Positions 42,520 through 54,589 of a DNA stretch of 64,000 nucleotides are shown here, in pieces (position 1 is the first letter of the stretch; each line of letters starts with the position of its first letter). The translations under genes were made by a program, and so were the position numbers. Source of the DNA: Cytidiella melzeri (Eukaryota; Basidiomycota; Agaricomycetes; Polyporales; Irpicaceae); contig JABYQR010000015.1 in NCBI GenBank assembly GCA_022592445.1, positions 186,001-250,000 of the forward strand. Direction: 5' to 3'. The notes beneath the pieces were generated by a model, which did no database searches, was not told the origin of the DNA, and saw only the letters and a program-made list of their open reading frames with translations.

Positions 42520-43952
42520 TGCAGACACCATCGTTGTTTGGGACTGGGCCATAGTGCTGCCTAGAGAATATCAATTTGTGAGTGGCACGGTAGCTTGTCG
42601 CCTGACACACGTACATGACGCTGACAATGTTCCCAGATATGGAAGACGCATTGGTTGCCGGTCAAAGTTGCGTACTTGCTCTGTCGGTGAGCCCTTGAAG
42701 TCATGTGTGAAATTTACTTGAAGCTAACAAACTCCCATCTACCAGCTATTGGGTCATTGCTGTGGTACCATACCTTCTCTGGGCCTTCTGCACGAACCAC
42801 ACCGTTGAGGAGTGCAAGAAGATCTATTGCATGAGTAGTTGAAGTCTTGTGGACCTGATAGCCTTATAGTTCTCAACGTGTATCAATCAGATTCTCATTG
42901 CACTTGCAATGTGGAATCAAGTCATTTCAGAGGTCATCCTGGTCATCTGAACCTATGCAATTTTCAATCACAACAATTATATTCTAACCCTTCTAGTCGT
43001 TGCCCTGGCTGGCATGGTCAACTGCCAACTATATGTGGATACCTCTGAAATGCTACGTACACACACCATTTTTTTTGCGCATACAGTCTCATTCAATGGA
43101 TTCGGTCAGTACTCCCCTTCCTACAAGAGACAGGGCCATGCCTTCCAATGTCCAAGCCTCATCTGGCGCATCTGCTAGGTTAGTGGTTCTGCTACCCAGA
43201 TTCTTTCTCCGGATTCTGACGTTTGCCTGATAGGTTTATTTGTGAGTGCAGTGTTGCTTGAAACTGTGTCTCGCTCACATTGCTTCCTCATCATCCAGAT
43301 TGCCCCGCTACTTTACGATACTATCTTCACCGTCATGACAGTTGTTAAGGCCATCACCATCCGCCGTAGGAGCGGTGGCCCAAGCAGCCAACTTATCCAG
43401 ACATTTCTTCGCAAGGGTGTCAAGGGTGTCTTTTATTATCTGATGATATAAATTGCTAATCTCGTACGTATTGCGTTCATACTATTTGCGCCGGCAACTC
43501 ACTCTGTCTTCCAGATCAACAGGATATTTTACTTGCAGTACGTATCATCTACGGCATCTTTGGTATGGAATAAGCTAATATGCCATAGGCCACGCCAATC
43601 CATCTCTGCTATATGCATTACTCTCAGCTTTATGCTGTTCACGGTGCTTGCTTGCCGCTTGGTAGTGGAGTTGCACGAGTGCGGCGCTCAAACAGTGGCA
43701 CAGTCGTTGGGTACAATGGCCTTCACTGCTGGAGTCAGCTACTCAAAGTCGAGTCCCAGCTCTCCGTTCTCAGGTGGTTTTGGATTCATTAGCAATAGGA
43801 CAGGAGCCAGGATCATTATGCAACCCCAGGGAGAGGTGCTGAGCACTCTGGGAAGCATTCCAGGTGATGCAATGGCCAGCACAAGTGTATATTCTCACTG
43901 CTACTACTTTCAATACATCGCAATTGTTACTGTAAACCTCAAAGTGAGATAA
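42520..43952 (+). pseudogene. DUF6533-type multi-span membrane protein relic
   Basis: Exons read through short introns. TIVVWDWAIVLPREYQF (to about 42578), spliced (GTGAGT...CCCAG) to IWKTHWLPVKVAYLLCR, spliced to YWVIAVVPYLLWAFCTNHTV (42742 on). Then ALAMWNQVISEVILVI, a TGA at 42948-42950 where Arg is expected (CGA to TGA), TYAIFNHNNYILTLLVVALA, LYDTIFTVMTVVKAITIRRR and LIQTFLRKGVKGVFYYLMI, a TAA at 43449-43451, and after two small introns PRQSISAICITLSFMLFTVL ending at 43952. WD...REYQF and the spacing of hydrophobic segments are typical of this agaricomycete family of unknown function. Two stops mark a pseudogene. Confidence 0.85.
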
Positions 43953-44699
43953 ACTTGCCTGATACCCATGCATGGTATAGCAATATAAAGGCGCGTGATT
44001 GTTGTCGCAACACCATGCAAACCACGTGTGCAAGGATATCATGCGATGTAACTGACGAGTGGGTGTGTAACATTGAGACATAGTGTGATATAGACTACAG
44101 GTGTTGTATGATACTGCAATGTAAACTACAGGCGGGCATACAATATTGCACCATTATGCCATGTGAATTTGAGCGTGGGGCATTGTTAACTCGTCAGGTG
44201 CAAGATAAATCTTTTATAAACTGATATTTAATCCTTCAAACATTATATTGCAAGTCGGAATTTACATTGGTAGGTAAACTAATATAACTTTTTTGTGATT
44301 TTCCAGATGACTGTACCACCCCAAGAACTCGAACCAGTTTGCTCTGAGTTCTACAAAGACAGGCAGAGGCCTACCTATGTTTGTGTCAAACATTGACATG
44401 TTGTGCTGAGTCTAGAGCTCCGTGGGAGGAGACAGGTGGGCATGTTCAGAGAAGGAGGCGAGAGTTGTTGATGGACTGAACAGTGAAGAATGTTTAAAAG
44501 CCGTGTGTTACTATAAAGGGATGAAAAATTGCTGCTACTAGCGGAGATTGTAATAGTAATACTATTAGTTTGTAATAGAATCTATCTAGTTTGATTGGTA
44601 TTGGCGGTGAAGTTAGTTCTACAAACAATACATCTAATGTACTGTGATTTGTCTCTATAGGCTTAGATTTCTATCCAACTACAACAACTTCTGCTACAT
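43953..44699. other. AT-rich spacer, no gene seen
   Basis: No convincing coding or repeat signal between the DUF6533 relic and the helicase relic. Confidence 0.35.
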
Positions 44700-45530
44700 C
44701 ATTTACACCACATTCTGTTGCTTTGTTCTTCTTATTTATAATAGGCATTCCTATACAGATACCCAATTTGCCAGGATGGTTTCCATTGTTGCTTGGAGGC
44801 AATGATCAAAACACAGCTTGATTATGTGGACGAAGGCAGTCAGTGTTTTGTGATAGATCTGCTTCTGGTTTACAGATCTTTTCAGAAAGCTTTGTCTGAT
44901 CATTGTTGGAGCTATAACAATCCACAGAGTAAAAATAACTCAGATGTTGATGGGCCTCTTGCAAGAATTGCTCTGCTCGTCTGTCCTTGAATTTATTGCT
45001 ACTCACATTGTAAGATGTTATAGTCTACACATTACGGAACACAGTAATTAACCACTTTGTCGACTTTTTGAAATACCAGCTATTCTAGTTTTCAGAAAAG
45101 TAATATCTTCTTTGGTACAAGACTTGTATCCTAGCAAAGTGCAGAATTGTGCAGCTTCATCTGTCTGTGAATTTTGTATCATGTTGCTGTGTAAGGTGAC
45201 AGTAGTGGTAAACTGATGCCATATTGCTTTACTTAAAGCAGTTTGCTGATCTTCTTGGGACCGTTTTGCACAATAATAGACTGAACTATACTTGAATAGA
45301 GGGTGTTTCCTGTTGATACTGGGGGAAGCTGCGCAAAGTCTCCTGCAAAGATGACATGTTTCCCTCCAAATGGTTCAGTCTCATTGTCCAAGGCCATACA
45401 CATTTGCCAGCTAATATTGTCTAAATTTAAACAATCAATCATTGATATCTCATCCATCAATATGTGGTCTACATGCTGCAAGTTACGTTTAACTTCACTT
45501 GGACCACCTAGCTGTTGAAGGTTTCAACAT
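44700..45530 (-). pseudogene. PIF1-like helicase fragment (Helitron-type)
   Basis: The minus strand reads HVDHILMDEISMID (Walker B), LDNISWQMCMAL, then GGKHVIFAGDFAQLPPV (motif III). After a stop near 45233 another frame gives ALSKAIWHQFTTTVTLHSNM, YKSCTKEDITFLKTRI, and further down EQFLQEAHQHLS. These are successive PIF1 helicase blocks. The N-terminal Walker A and any Rep domain are absent, and at least two frameshifts are present. In fungi such genes come mostly from Helitrons, hence the assignment; a stand-alone PIF1 copy is the alternative. Confidence 0.75.
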
Positions 45531-45832
45531 GTTATGGATGTTAGTGGATATAATGAAAAACTGTGTGGCATCATTTACTATGGGAATACTCACTATACCT
45601 CTCGTATAGTAAGTGATAACGGGGATTTATGGTTCTACAATGGTATAAGTACAGGTAGACATACTGAATATGACAGAAACATGATTGGTGTGAACTGCAA
45701 CATGTTGGCAACAGCAAAACATGATCCGACCAGTTCTGTAGCAATGTATACATGTTGTGATGCTTAAGATACCTGTGTAAAATTTGCTTCTTAATTTAAC
45801 CATATCTATGATATCGTGAGGAATGTATAAGT

Positions 45833-45883
45833 CTTCAGGAATTGTACTTGCCGCTTGCCTGCCCTGCTGACGCTAGTAATTAC
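45833..45883 (-). repeat. Terminal piece of composite repeat R1
   Basis: GTCTTCAGGAATTGTACTTG followed by CCGCTTGCCTGCC and ending GACGCTAG before T, as at the R1 ends of copies b and c. The rest of that repeat is absent here. Confidence 0.7.
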
Positions 45884-46220
45884 TTAGGTAAGTACTTCTA
45901 GTACTGGTGACAACTTTTGTTAGTAACTTGCCAGGCATACTTACTTTAAAAAGTAATTTTGTTACTGGTAACCACTTTCATTACAAAGATGCTCAGAATA
46001 CTTACTTTGATAAGTAGTTTTGTTACTGCTAACAACTTTCATTTGTAAGCTGTTGGGAATACTTACTTTGATGTGTAATCTTGTCACTGGTAGCAACTTT
46101 CATTATAAACATGCTCAGAATACTTATTTTGGTAAGTAACACTTTTCAATGCAAACATGCCCAGAATACTTACTCTCATAAGTAATTTTGTTAGTAGTAA
46201 CTCACTTCATTACCAATGTG
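45884..46220 (+). repeat. 61-base minisatellite
   Basis: Units begin ACTTACTTT at 45939, 46000, 46061 and 46122, spacing exactly 61, then at 46168 after a shortened unit. Each contains AAGTA, TTTTGTTACTGGTAAC, ACTTTCATT and ATGCTCAGAAT. It starts directly after the R1 terminal piece. Confidence 0.9.
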
Positions 46221-46314
46221 CCTGTATTGCAAGATACAAATTATAACTCAGCTGGTCATAAAGTCACAGTCTTGCCAGGCCATGTTTGTCATGCTGATGA
46301 CCTGAGAGGCTTTT

Positions 46315-48271
46315 ACAATTCCTGAAGCATGAAGAAGAATTGTTCCAGTGTGCTCCAGCACATTGATGTCTTTTCAGATGTGACCTTTTTGTCCCCCAAA
46401 GTGTGGGAATAACATGGCAGAATGCAGAAAGTAACAGTGTCAATAACAAACAATGAATACAGCTGATGGCATCACATTGGCCTTGTTATCAGCCCTTTAT
46501 AACTTTGTATCAGATCACTTTTGCAATCAAAATGCACTTTTTGATTTTTACAGACTGAAAATGGGTACAAATATGTACATATAATACACCATTGGATATC
46601 CCTATCTTGTGGCAACATCCTGGTACAATCATATTGTCAATTAAAGTGGAATTGGACAAGTTATGGCCAGTCTACTGCACAGGGTCACTCAGACTCAGAT
46701 TCAAACTCCACTCTTGCTATGGTGTCAAATTCTGGTCAGGTACATGTGCAGCAATCTACATACATTGCTTGCTCTCTGAACAGGGAATACAATTAGAAGA
46801 CATGTCACACATAGTATTGGCTCTGAGCAAGAATTACCAGTACTTTGGAAGTTAACTACAAATTCTCAACCCCTACATTCTTGGACAATGTGGATTTGTG
46901 GCTGCATCAGCAGTGAGTACTGCATCTGACTGTTCCACAAAGTGTCACAGCTGTTAGTTGCCTTCTAAGGAGGAGTTACAATCAGAACACAGTTTGTGGC
47001 AGTTCTAGTGTGGCTGATGCAGTTCAGACATCAGCTTGATGTGGTTGCATCAGCATAGAGCACTGCCTTTGATTCTTCCATACAGTTTCCCAACCACCAG
47101 TTGCTCTATAAGCAGGAGTTACAATCAGAACACAGCCTGTGGCAGTTACAATGGGGGTGAGGCAGTTCAAACATCAACAGCTATGGTTGCATCAGCAGCA
47201 AGCACTGCGTCAGATTGTTGCACAAAGTTTCACAAGCATGAGTTGCTCTCTAAGAAGGGATTAAAATCAGAACATAGCCCGTGGCAGTTTTAATGGGGCT
47301 GAGGCAGTTCAGACATCAGCAGGACGTGGTTGCATCACCATAGAGCACTGCCTTTGATTCTCCCACACAGTTCCACAACCACTAGTTGATCTATAAGCAG
47401 GAGTTACAATCAGAGCCCAGCCTGTGGCAGCTCCAATGGGGGTGAGGCAGTACAGACATCAACAGGACACATGTAACACATTCTAGCAATTGATCTAAGG
47501 AGACACCCTCAAGCCCTTCATTCTTGAAGTAAGAAATTTTTAGAATCAGCTAGAATCAGCGGTGGACACTACGCAACATTAATGACAAGATAGATAATGC
47601 CCCTTGCTACCATTGGTGACTACCTTCATCAATGTATGGCTCCTTTTCCTGCAACCAAACTTTTCAATTGTAGTACAGTCACTTTATCCCAGATCATGTT
47701 GCCTATCAGAGGTGTCAACAATAGTAAATGCCCGTAATACAGTCAATATATATGCCCAGAGTACTTGGCAAGATCCTTACCAGGAACAGATTTGTTTACT
47801 GAGGTTTTTTTGGTAACAAAGTCACAGGTGCAATTAACTATTGAATGCTATATGATTTATTCAATCTGCTATTAATAACATGATCACGTGTAACCCTGCT
47901 CCTGCAGTTTACCAGATTGTATCTAGATTATTCAACGTAGTTCAACACCAATAAGAAGAAGACACATGTCAAACAATCTTCATATCTATACTCTACTCCA
48001 AAAACTTGTTTTACTTCCGTATTCACACCCATTGTTGCACTTCAAACAATACAGTACAGTCCCTCTTCTTTCATGGATGATTGTGTGCTACAGTGAAGAC
48101 AAATAACCAACCTACTATACATTACTCATTCAAGAAGCTATGACCAACAAAATTACTTGTTCGGGCTGCTACCAGAACCAAGTTTACTTACAAATCTAGC
48201 TCAAAAAGTAATATTTCATTCAATCTTCAGAGATTGTACTTGCCGCTTGCCGGCCTTGCTAACGCTAGTGA
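46315..48271 (-). repeat. Composite repeat, copy c
   Basis: Reverse orientation of copy b: R3 (46315-46915), R2 units (46915-47480), R1 (47480-48271, ending GCTAACGCTAG before T). TTACAATTCCTGAAGC opens the R3 side. Frames are not conserved. Confidence 0.8.
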
Positions 48272-48560
48272 TTCTTCCATACAGTTTCACAACCACCAGT
48301 TGCTCTATAAGCAGAAGTTGCAATCAGAACACAGCCTGTGGCAGCTCTAATGGGGGTGAGGCAGCACAGATATTAGCTTGACATGGTTTCCATCAGCAGC
48401 CAGCGCTGCATCAAATTGGTGCACAAAGTTTCACAACCACTACTTTCTAAGCAGGAGTGACAACTGTGGCAGTTCCAATGGGGGTTGAGGCAGTTCAGAC
48501 ATTAACAGTATATGGTTGCCTTGGCAGCAAGCACTGCAATCAATTGGTTCACAAGGTTTT
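48272..48560 (-). repeat. Extra R2 units beyond copy c
   Basis: Two more degenerate units (CACAACCACCAGTTGCTCTA, CACAGCCTGTGGCAG, GGGGTGAGGCAG words) that abut the R1 end. Confidence 0.7.
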
Positions 48561-48639
48561 CAGTATAACATTGATCACTGAATGGGTGTTTCCAGAATTT
48601 GCTTTCTACGTCAAAAAAACTGGATGGCAATGAAGAAAA

Positions 48640-49068
48640 GAGTTCATGATATATTGGGAGGGAGGCCCTGCCGGTTTTGGTATGCCTTTTTGTCCATTTT
48701 TCCCTCTCTTCCTGAAAATTGCTTGCTGGTACATAGCCCTCCACTACCCTTACATTCTCGCGTTTGAGCCAACCTTTGTTGAAATCCGGAACTTCTTGAC
48801 ATCTTGGATATCCCAGATCATCCAAGGCAACAACCCACAACTTCTATTTGTGAACACACCACTGTCAGCCACAAAATCGTTGCAGCCCTACAGCCCGTAT
48901 TACCCCTACGGTGGATATAACCAATACAGCACTCCGCCTACCAATGGTTACAGTGGTAGCCGAACGTCTTTGCAGCAGAATGGACATAGCTTGCTGTATC
49001 CCAGCTCTGCAGCGGGGCATCAACAGGCCGGGAAGGGATTTTCATGGTCTGGGATGATTGAATTATGA
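48640..49068 (+). pseudogene. RhoGEF-type CNH domain C-terminal fragment
   Basis: WEGGPAGF at the end of a first piece is joined, by a GTATGCC...ACATAG intron (about 48680-48740), to ALHYPYILAFEPTFVEIRN, then WISQIIQGNNPQLLF and a Tyr/Gly/Ser-rich tail (YSPYYPYGGYNQYST, GHQQAGKGFSWSG) to the stop at 49066-49068. This is the end of the citron-homology domain of fungal Rho1 exchange factors (ROM2 type). All catalytic DH/PH sequence is missing, so it is a fragment lodged between repeats. Confidence 0.72.
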
Positions 49069-49595
49069 GATTACAGATCCATGTTTGTTATACGCTCCTC
49101 CTCTGTTGCTTTCTTCTTACTTTTCTCTCCTTAGTCCTCCACCCCCGGTGCTGTCTTTCTGCCGAGTTGGATTCACGTATCAATCCTTCTTTTGCTCCGC
49201 GTTCTGCATGTCCTTTCTTTCTCTTTCATTTCATATCATATATATGTCCTACACGCATTTGTATCTCTGCATTGTTATCATATTACCTGCTGATATACAT
49301 CTTGCATCCAAGTTGTATATACTGAACCGTGTTTATTGACCTGCTACAAGCCCTGGGCTCAACATCCAACCCTCAACCCTCAGTTCGGCCATTTATGCAG
49401 ATCATCGACTTCAAGTCATACTGCGTGCATGGACTGACAACTAATACTGTGATTTCTGACTGATGTAAGTAGTAGTTATATGTACTGATGCACTGTACTT
49501 TGATACCAAGTAGTACATGTCTACTAATGTAGTCTATTTCATAGTCAAGGTGTCGTGCTTTCACCATGGATATTTTGGCCAATGACATTCTGTGT
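49069..49595. other. No gene seen
   Basis: T/C-rich sequence after the CNH fragment, plausibly its old 3' untranslated region, then unique sequence. Confidence 0.35.
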
Positions 49596-50150
49596 TCACC
49601 ACTGGGTCACTGGAAGAATTTCCTGGAATTCTGCCCATGAGTTTGAAACTGTCTGTCTAGCTGCTGCTTCCAACCTCAAGCAACGTAAAACAACCCCCTC
49701 AACTGTATCTGTGGGTACAATTGGCATGAAATTTGACAGGTGTTGTAAGCGGTTTGTCAAGACCATCTCGCCTTGAATGTTTTTCCATGCTCTTTCAACA
49801 ACTTCAGTGTTGCAGAGCTTCAGGTACGCTACTGCATCTGTCAATTTCATCTTGTCTGACCATAATGTGAGATCATTTTGATGAGAGACATGCAGACCAG
49901 TGAGAAAGTCACCTGGATTTTTGGCAAGCTCTTTAAGCTGATCTTTTCTAACCAGCTCGCTATAGAGGGGTGTGCCTGAGCTCCGTGCCTCCACAAGGTT
50001 CAAGTTACGGCTGGACAGAGCTTGATAGCGGAAGGGCCCTGTGATATCTGTGCCACTGTATGGCTTGGGGATGGCAGATGCAGTCACCATATGAAATGAG
50101 CCAGCAACAATCATAGCAGCAAATAAGATATGAGAGGTTGAGAGCTGCAT
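49596..50150 (-). CDS. Candidate small secreted protein 2 (184 residues)
   Basis: ATG 50150 opens 184 codons. A signal peptide is likely: MQLSTSHILFAAMIVAG with a hydrophobic core to residue 24 and cleavage after ASA before IPKPYSG. The leader resembles that of the ORF at 19794. The mature part is helical with two Cys, no membrane segment and no recognised domain; motifs include LKELAKNPGDFL and AWKNIQGEMVL. A solo LTR-3 in the same orientation ends at 50159, 8 bases upstream of the ATG, so its native promoter is displaced and transcription may now start in the LTR. Function unknown. Confidence 0.55.
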   Translation of the reverse strand: MQLSTSHILFAAMIVAGSFHMVTASAIPKPYSGTDITGPFRYQALSSRNLNLVEARSSGTPLYSELVRKDQLKELAKNPGDFLTGLHVSHQNDLTLWSDKMKLTDAVAYLKLCNTEVVERAWKNIQGEMVLTNRLQHLSNFMPIVPTDTVEGVVLRCLRLEAAARQTVSNSWAEFQEILPVTQW

Positions 50151-50158
50151 AATGGTAT

Positions 50159-50644
50159 TGTCAAGAGCACAACCAAACTCTATGAAGAGCGAAGAAGTGA
50201 GGACAGGGATGAAGGAACAACAAGCAAACTCGCGTGGACGATGACAACAAGGGAAAGGATGACGAGGAGAAGTGGAGACACAACGGCGAGGGATCAGCTG
50301 ACAGTGAGCTAAAGACCAGGATATATTAGTACAGTGATGAGACTAGTACAAGGTGAACGTCACCTAAAGACCAGGAGGTAGAATCTGAGGTCTTTAGGGA
50401 GCTACAGGGTGGGTTTATATACATCTCAGACAAGGACCCCTGGTACCGGGTCTGTACTCCTAACACTGCCGTGGGAACGTATGGTGTGCTATGGTGCGAT
50501 GTTCTACAATGTTCCAGCACCTTCTATGATCATGTGACCAGTCTGTCACATGCACTTGATCACATGCAGGAGCCATGTACCATCAATAAGATAAGATAAG
50601 GAAATAGAAGAAAAAGAAAGGAAAAAGTGTGTATGCTCGTGACA
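50159..50644 (-). repeat. Solo LTR-3 (486 bases)
   Basis: Minus-strand start TGTCACGAGCATAC at 50644 and end TCTTGACA at 50159, flanked by a perfect 5-base duplication, ggtat at 50154-50158 and 50645-50649. TATA-like TATATAAAC lies near 50420. Same family as 551-1068. Confidence 0.95.
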
Positions 50645-50649
50645 GGTAT

Positions 50650-51764
50650 AGGAAGGGTGATTGCTTGAAAGTACAGTGGGACTGCAATCTGTAAGAGCAT
50701 TCTCAGCATGATGATCCAAAGCAAGTGTAACAGGGGCAATGAAGCAGTGCGTACAGACCAGTGCTGGATAATGAAGGTTGCTGAGCTACAAAGATGGTTG
50801 TGAGCTCAATATATCTTTTGGTCCTCATGTATTGTCAGGGAACAGCCTCTACCTCCTAAAACTCGTCACACTGCCGCACTGTTGATGGCAACTGATTGCA
50901 ATTTGTCTTATCAAAGACAAATGTGAAGTGGTGGTCATTGAATGGGTCTTATTCAAGTTGATTATGGTACTGGACCTATGAGCCAAAGTTTACTGTTACA
51001 CTGACAAACTTGACTCAACCTAACCAGAGCACAAGCATTCAATACAGGACAGGAAGATCATTTTTTTCCTGCACCAAATGTCTGACCCATTTCTGACTTT
51101 CAGAGGTATCCTACAATAGGGGAATGGAAAAAAGGTGGGACATAGTGATTGAATTTGACACTGCCACTAAAGCTGTCCCAGGTTGTTAGGTAGCTAGATT
51201 TTCTGTTGATTTCTCAAAGAATGCTAAGTATATACCACAGCCACAAAATATATTGCATGTCTGGAGGTGCATGAGGTTACAGCTTTCTGAAAATTGACAC
51301 TCAAACTTCAACTTGTACAGCAATACCCCTGCCATGACCTGACCCTACAAGCCAACAGTAATCCTGAGTGGGATCTCTGCAATAGGAGAAAAAAGAAAGA
51401 AAAAGGTGGGACATAGAGGTTGAACTTAACACTGCCAACACAAGCACCCACCAGTGTTTCTATTATTTGCTTGGAAAATGTCTGAGTACCACAGCCATGA
51501 GATATATTGCATCTCTGGAAGCAAGCTATATTTCTTGTTGCATTGGCAGTGAGCACTGCAACTGATTGTTTCACAATGTTCCACAAACACTTGTTGCTCT
51601 TTGAGCAAGAGTTACCATCAGAACACAGCCTGTGGCATTTCCAATGAGGATGAGGCAGTTCAGACATCAACAGGACACATGTAACATGTTCTGATTCTAA
51701 CAGGACTCTTTGAATTCCTATATTCTTAAAGCATTATTTTTCTATTTGTTTTTCCACTTTTTTA
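50650..51764. other. Degenerate repeat tract, no gene
   Basis: Two related segments (about 51115-51275 and 51375-51525) share AAAGGTGGGACATAG, ACACTGCCA and CACAGCCA..ATATATTGCAT words. R2-type units follow at about 51540-51700. Confidence 0.5.
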
Positions 51765-53165
51765 AATCTTTTACAATTCCTGAAGAATGAAGAAGAATTG
51801 TTCCAGTGTGCTCCAGCACATTGGTGCCTTTTTAGATGTGACCTTTTTGTCCTCTCAAGTGTGGGAATTTGATGGCAGAATACAGACAGTAACAGTGTCA
51901 ATGCAAAACACTGAATCAAGCTGATGGCATCACACTGGTCTTGTTATCAGTGCTATATAACTTTGTATCAAATCACTTATGCAAACAAAATGCAGTTTTT
52001 GGTTTTTACAGACTGCATATACATAAAAATCTGTACATATAATACATTGTTGGATAGCCCTACCATGTGGCAACATCCTGGTACAAACATCCTGTCAACT
52101 GAAGTGAAATTGAGCAAGTTATGGCCAGTCTACTGAAAAAGTCATCCAGACTCAGATTCTAACTCCACTCCTGCTAGCAAATGATGTCAAATTTAGGTCA
52201 GGTACATGCAGCAATCTACAGACATTGCTCATCAAACAAGGAATATGATTAGAATACATGCCACACATAGTATTGGCTCTGAGCAAGAATAACCAGTACT
52301 TTGGAAGCTAATTACAAATTCTCAACCCCTACATTCTTGGAGAATGTAAAGTTGTGGCTGCATTAGTAGTGAGTACTGTATCTGATTGTTCCACAAAGTT
52401 TCACAACCACAGTTGCTCTCTAAGCTGAGTTACAATCAGAACACAGCCTGTGGCAGTTCTGATGGGGGTGAGGCAGTTCAGACATCAACAGCCATGGTTG
52501 CATCAGCATCAAGCGCTGTCTTTGATTCTTCCACACAGTTTCACAACCACTAGGTGCCCTATAAGCAGCAGTTAAAATCAGAACACACCCTGTGGCAGCT
52601 ACAATGGGGGTGAGGCAGTTCAGACATCAGCAGGACACATGTAACATGTTATGGAAGTTGATTCAATGAGACAACCTTAAGCCCTTCATTCTTGAAGCAA
52701 GCATTTTTTTAGAATCAGCAGTGAACACTGCACAAGATTAATGACAAGATATATGAAGCCCCTTGCTACCATTAGTGACTACCTTTGTCAATGTAGGGTT
52801 CTGTTTCCCATAACCAAACTTATCAATTGTAGTGCAGTGACTTTATCCCAGATCAAGGTGCTTATCAAGGGTGTCATCAATAGTAAATGCCCTCACTACA
52901 GTCAAGATTCATGACTAGATTACTTGGCAAGGTTCTGACCAGGAACAAAGTTTTTGACTGAGGCTCTTTTTGGTAACAAATCCACTGGTTCAAGCAAGTA
53001 TTTCAGGCTATGTGACTTGTTAAATTGGCCATCAGTAACATAATCACTTGTAACCCTGCTCCTGCAGTTTACCCAAATTTTATCTGAATTATTTGACATA
53101 GTTAAACACCACTAAGAAGAAGACGCATGTCAAACAATCTGCATCTCCATGCTCTACTCCACAAA
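51765..53165 (-). repeat. Composite repeat, copy e (R1 truncated)
   Basis: Reverse orientation: R3 from TTTACAATTCCTGAAGAATG (51765) to about 52350, R2 units 52350-52660, and R1 to 53165, where it stops short of the terminal part seen in copy c. Confidence 0.8.
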
Positions 53166-54589
53166 TGTAACAAATAGTTGTCACCCTCTATTATTTTCCT
53201 TCACTTCTTCAATTATTCTGATAAATAGTTGTCTTCTTCACACTTGCCTTCACAATCTAACTCGTCTTTCCTCCCTTGTTCCCCGATCCTCATTGCCTCT
53301 GTTCAACATGGACTATTACGTCATTGGTTACCTTCTTGTGTCCATTCAAACCTCGGACCTAACTCTGATTAGTTGCCGTTGCCTTGGTTCCTTGGCCTTT
53401 CCATACCTCTGTTACCATTACATCCGGTCCAACCCCATCTATCCCCTGTTTTGGGTCCAACCCTGTTTCTTCCCTGTTTCGGGTTCAACCCCTTTTCTAT
53501 TGTTCTTCGACTCATGGTTTATCTTTCTATTGTCCCTTGTTTCTGTGCCTTGATGGTCTTTTCCCCCATTGGCTTGCCAAAGTAGCTATTGTTCACTGTG
53601 TATTGTTCTTCCTTTCCATTCATCCAATTTGTTACCATTACTTCAGACTGGTCCAAAAGTAGTTAGGCCAACATGTATAAATAGCTGCTAGACATGGGGC
53701 TAGAACCTCAGTCTATCCACTTCGTATCTGACATGGATAGTCCAACAGAGACCGGATTTTTCCAATATTGTCACAAGTTTACAGCCTTAGGCGCCTATCT
53801 AGAGCGCTTATTGTCCGGCTAGGAGTGTTACCGGACCTAACCCTAACCTGGGTCACATGACATCCTGCCTTATTTATCAATAGTCCAGACCCAAACCCTA
53901 GACTCAGTCTGGAGCGGTTCCAGATCAACCTAGGCTATTGTTCTATTGTTCCTCTTCCATTGATGGGGATTCCCCAGGGATTCCCCCAGGTCTATATCCT
54001 ATTGTTCTATTGTTTTATTGTTCTAGCTCTATTATTCTACGTACCCTGGTCCTTGACAGTTACTCTGGTCCTTGACAGTTACTCAGGTCCTTATTGTTCT
54101 ATTGTTACTCCAGTCCCACAGTTACTCCAGTCCCTAGCGTGGGAACTGGTGCACAGACCACCCAGACACAGTATATATAGTACCCCTTACTCTCCCTGGT
54201 TCTGCATCTTGACCTCTTCGTCATTTGCACTGCCAGGTGAGTTACTCAATGTAACCTAGTATAAGCATAATATTAACTTTGTCATTTGCACTGCCAGTAT
54301 CCGGCCCCAGTGCCTGCTTGCCTGCTCATCATCGACTTTGACCTTGTTGTCGTTGTTGGAGATCCACCCCTTCCTCTCTACTTCACTCCCTTTTTAGGGT
54401 TATCAGCATAGCAGCAGTCGCTCCGCGACAGTATCAATATTCCTTCTATCAATCCATCATCTGTCTGCCATTGTGCTTGACAGCAACTGCATGGCCTAGA
54501 CCATCATTCGACCTTGTGTGTAGTTACACCAAGGGGTTTTGACTTGACAACCTGTCTCTTGACAATAGTTGGTCTTAACAACGAAACTT
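53166..54589. other. Possible degenerate LTR, no gene
   Basis: Contains a TATATATAG box (about 54174), GCGCTTATTGTCCGG like the LTR-2 U3 units (about 53805), repeated CTATTGTTCTATTGTT words, a doubled GGTCCTTGACAGTTACTC (54048-54088) and a doubled TTTGTCATTTGCACTGCCAG. This suggests an old LTR of another family, but no borders are visible. Confidence 0.4.

Noticed and set aside
51540..53165. CRISPR-like array from regularly spaced repeats
   Set aside because: Units are 125-150 bases, imperfect and without short unique spacers. The genome is eukaryotic.
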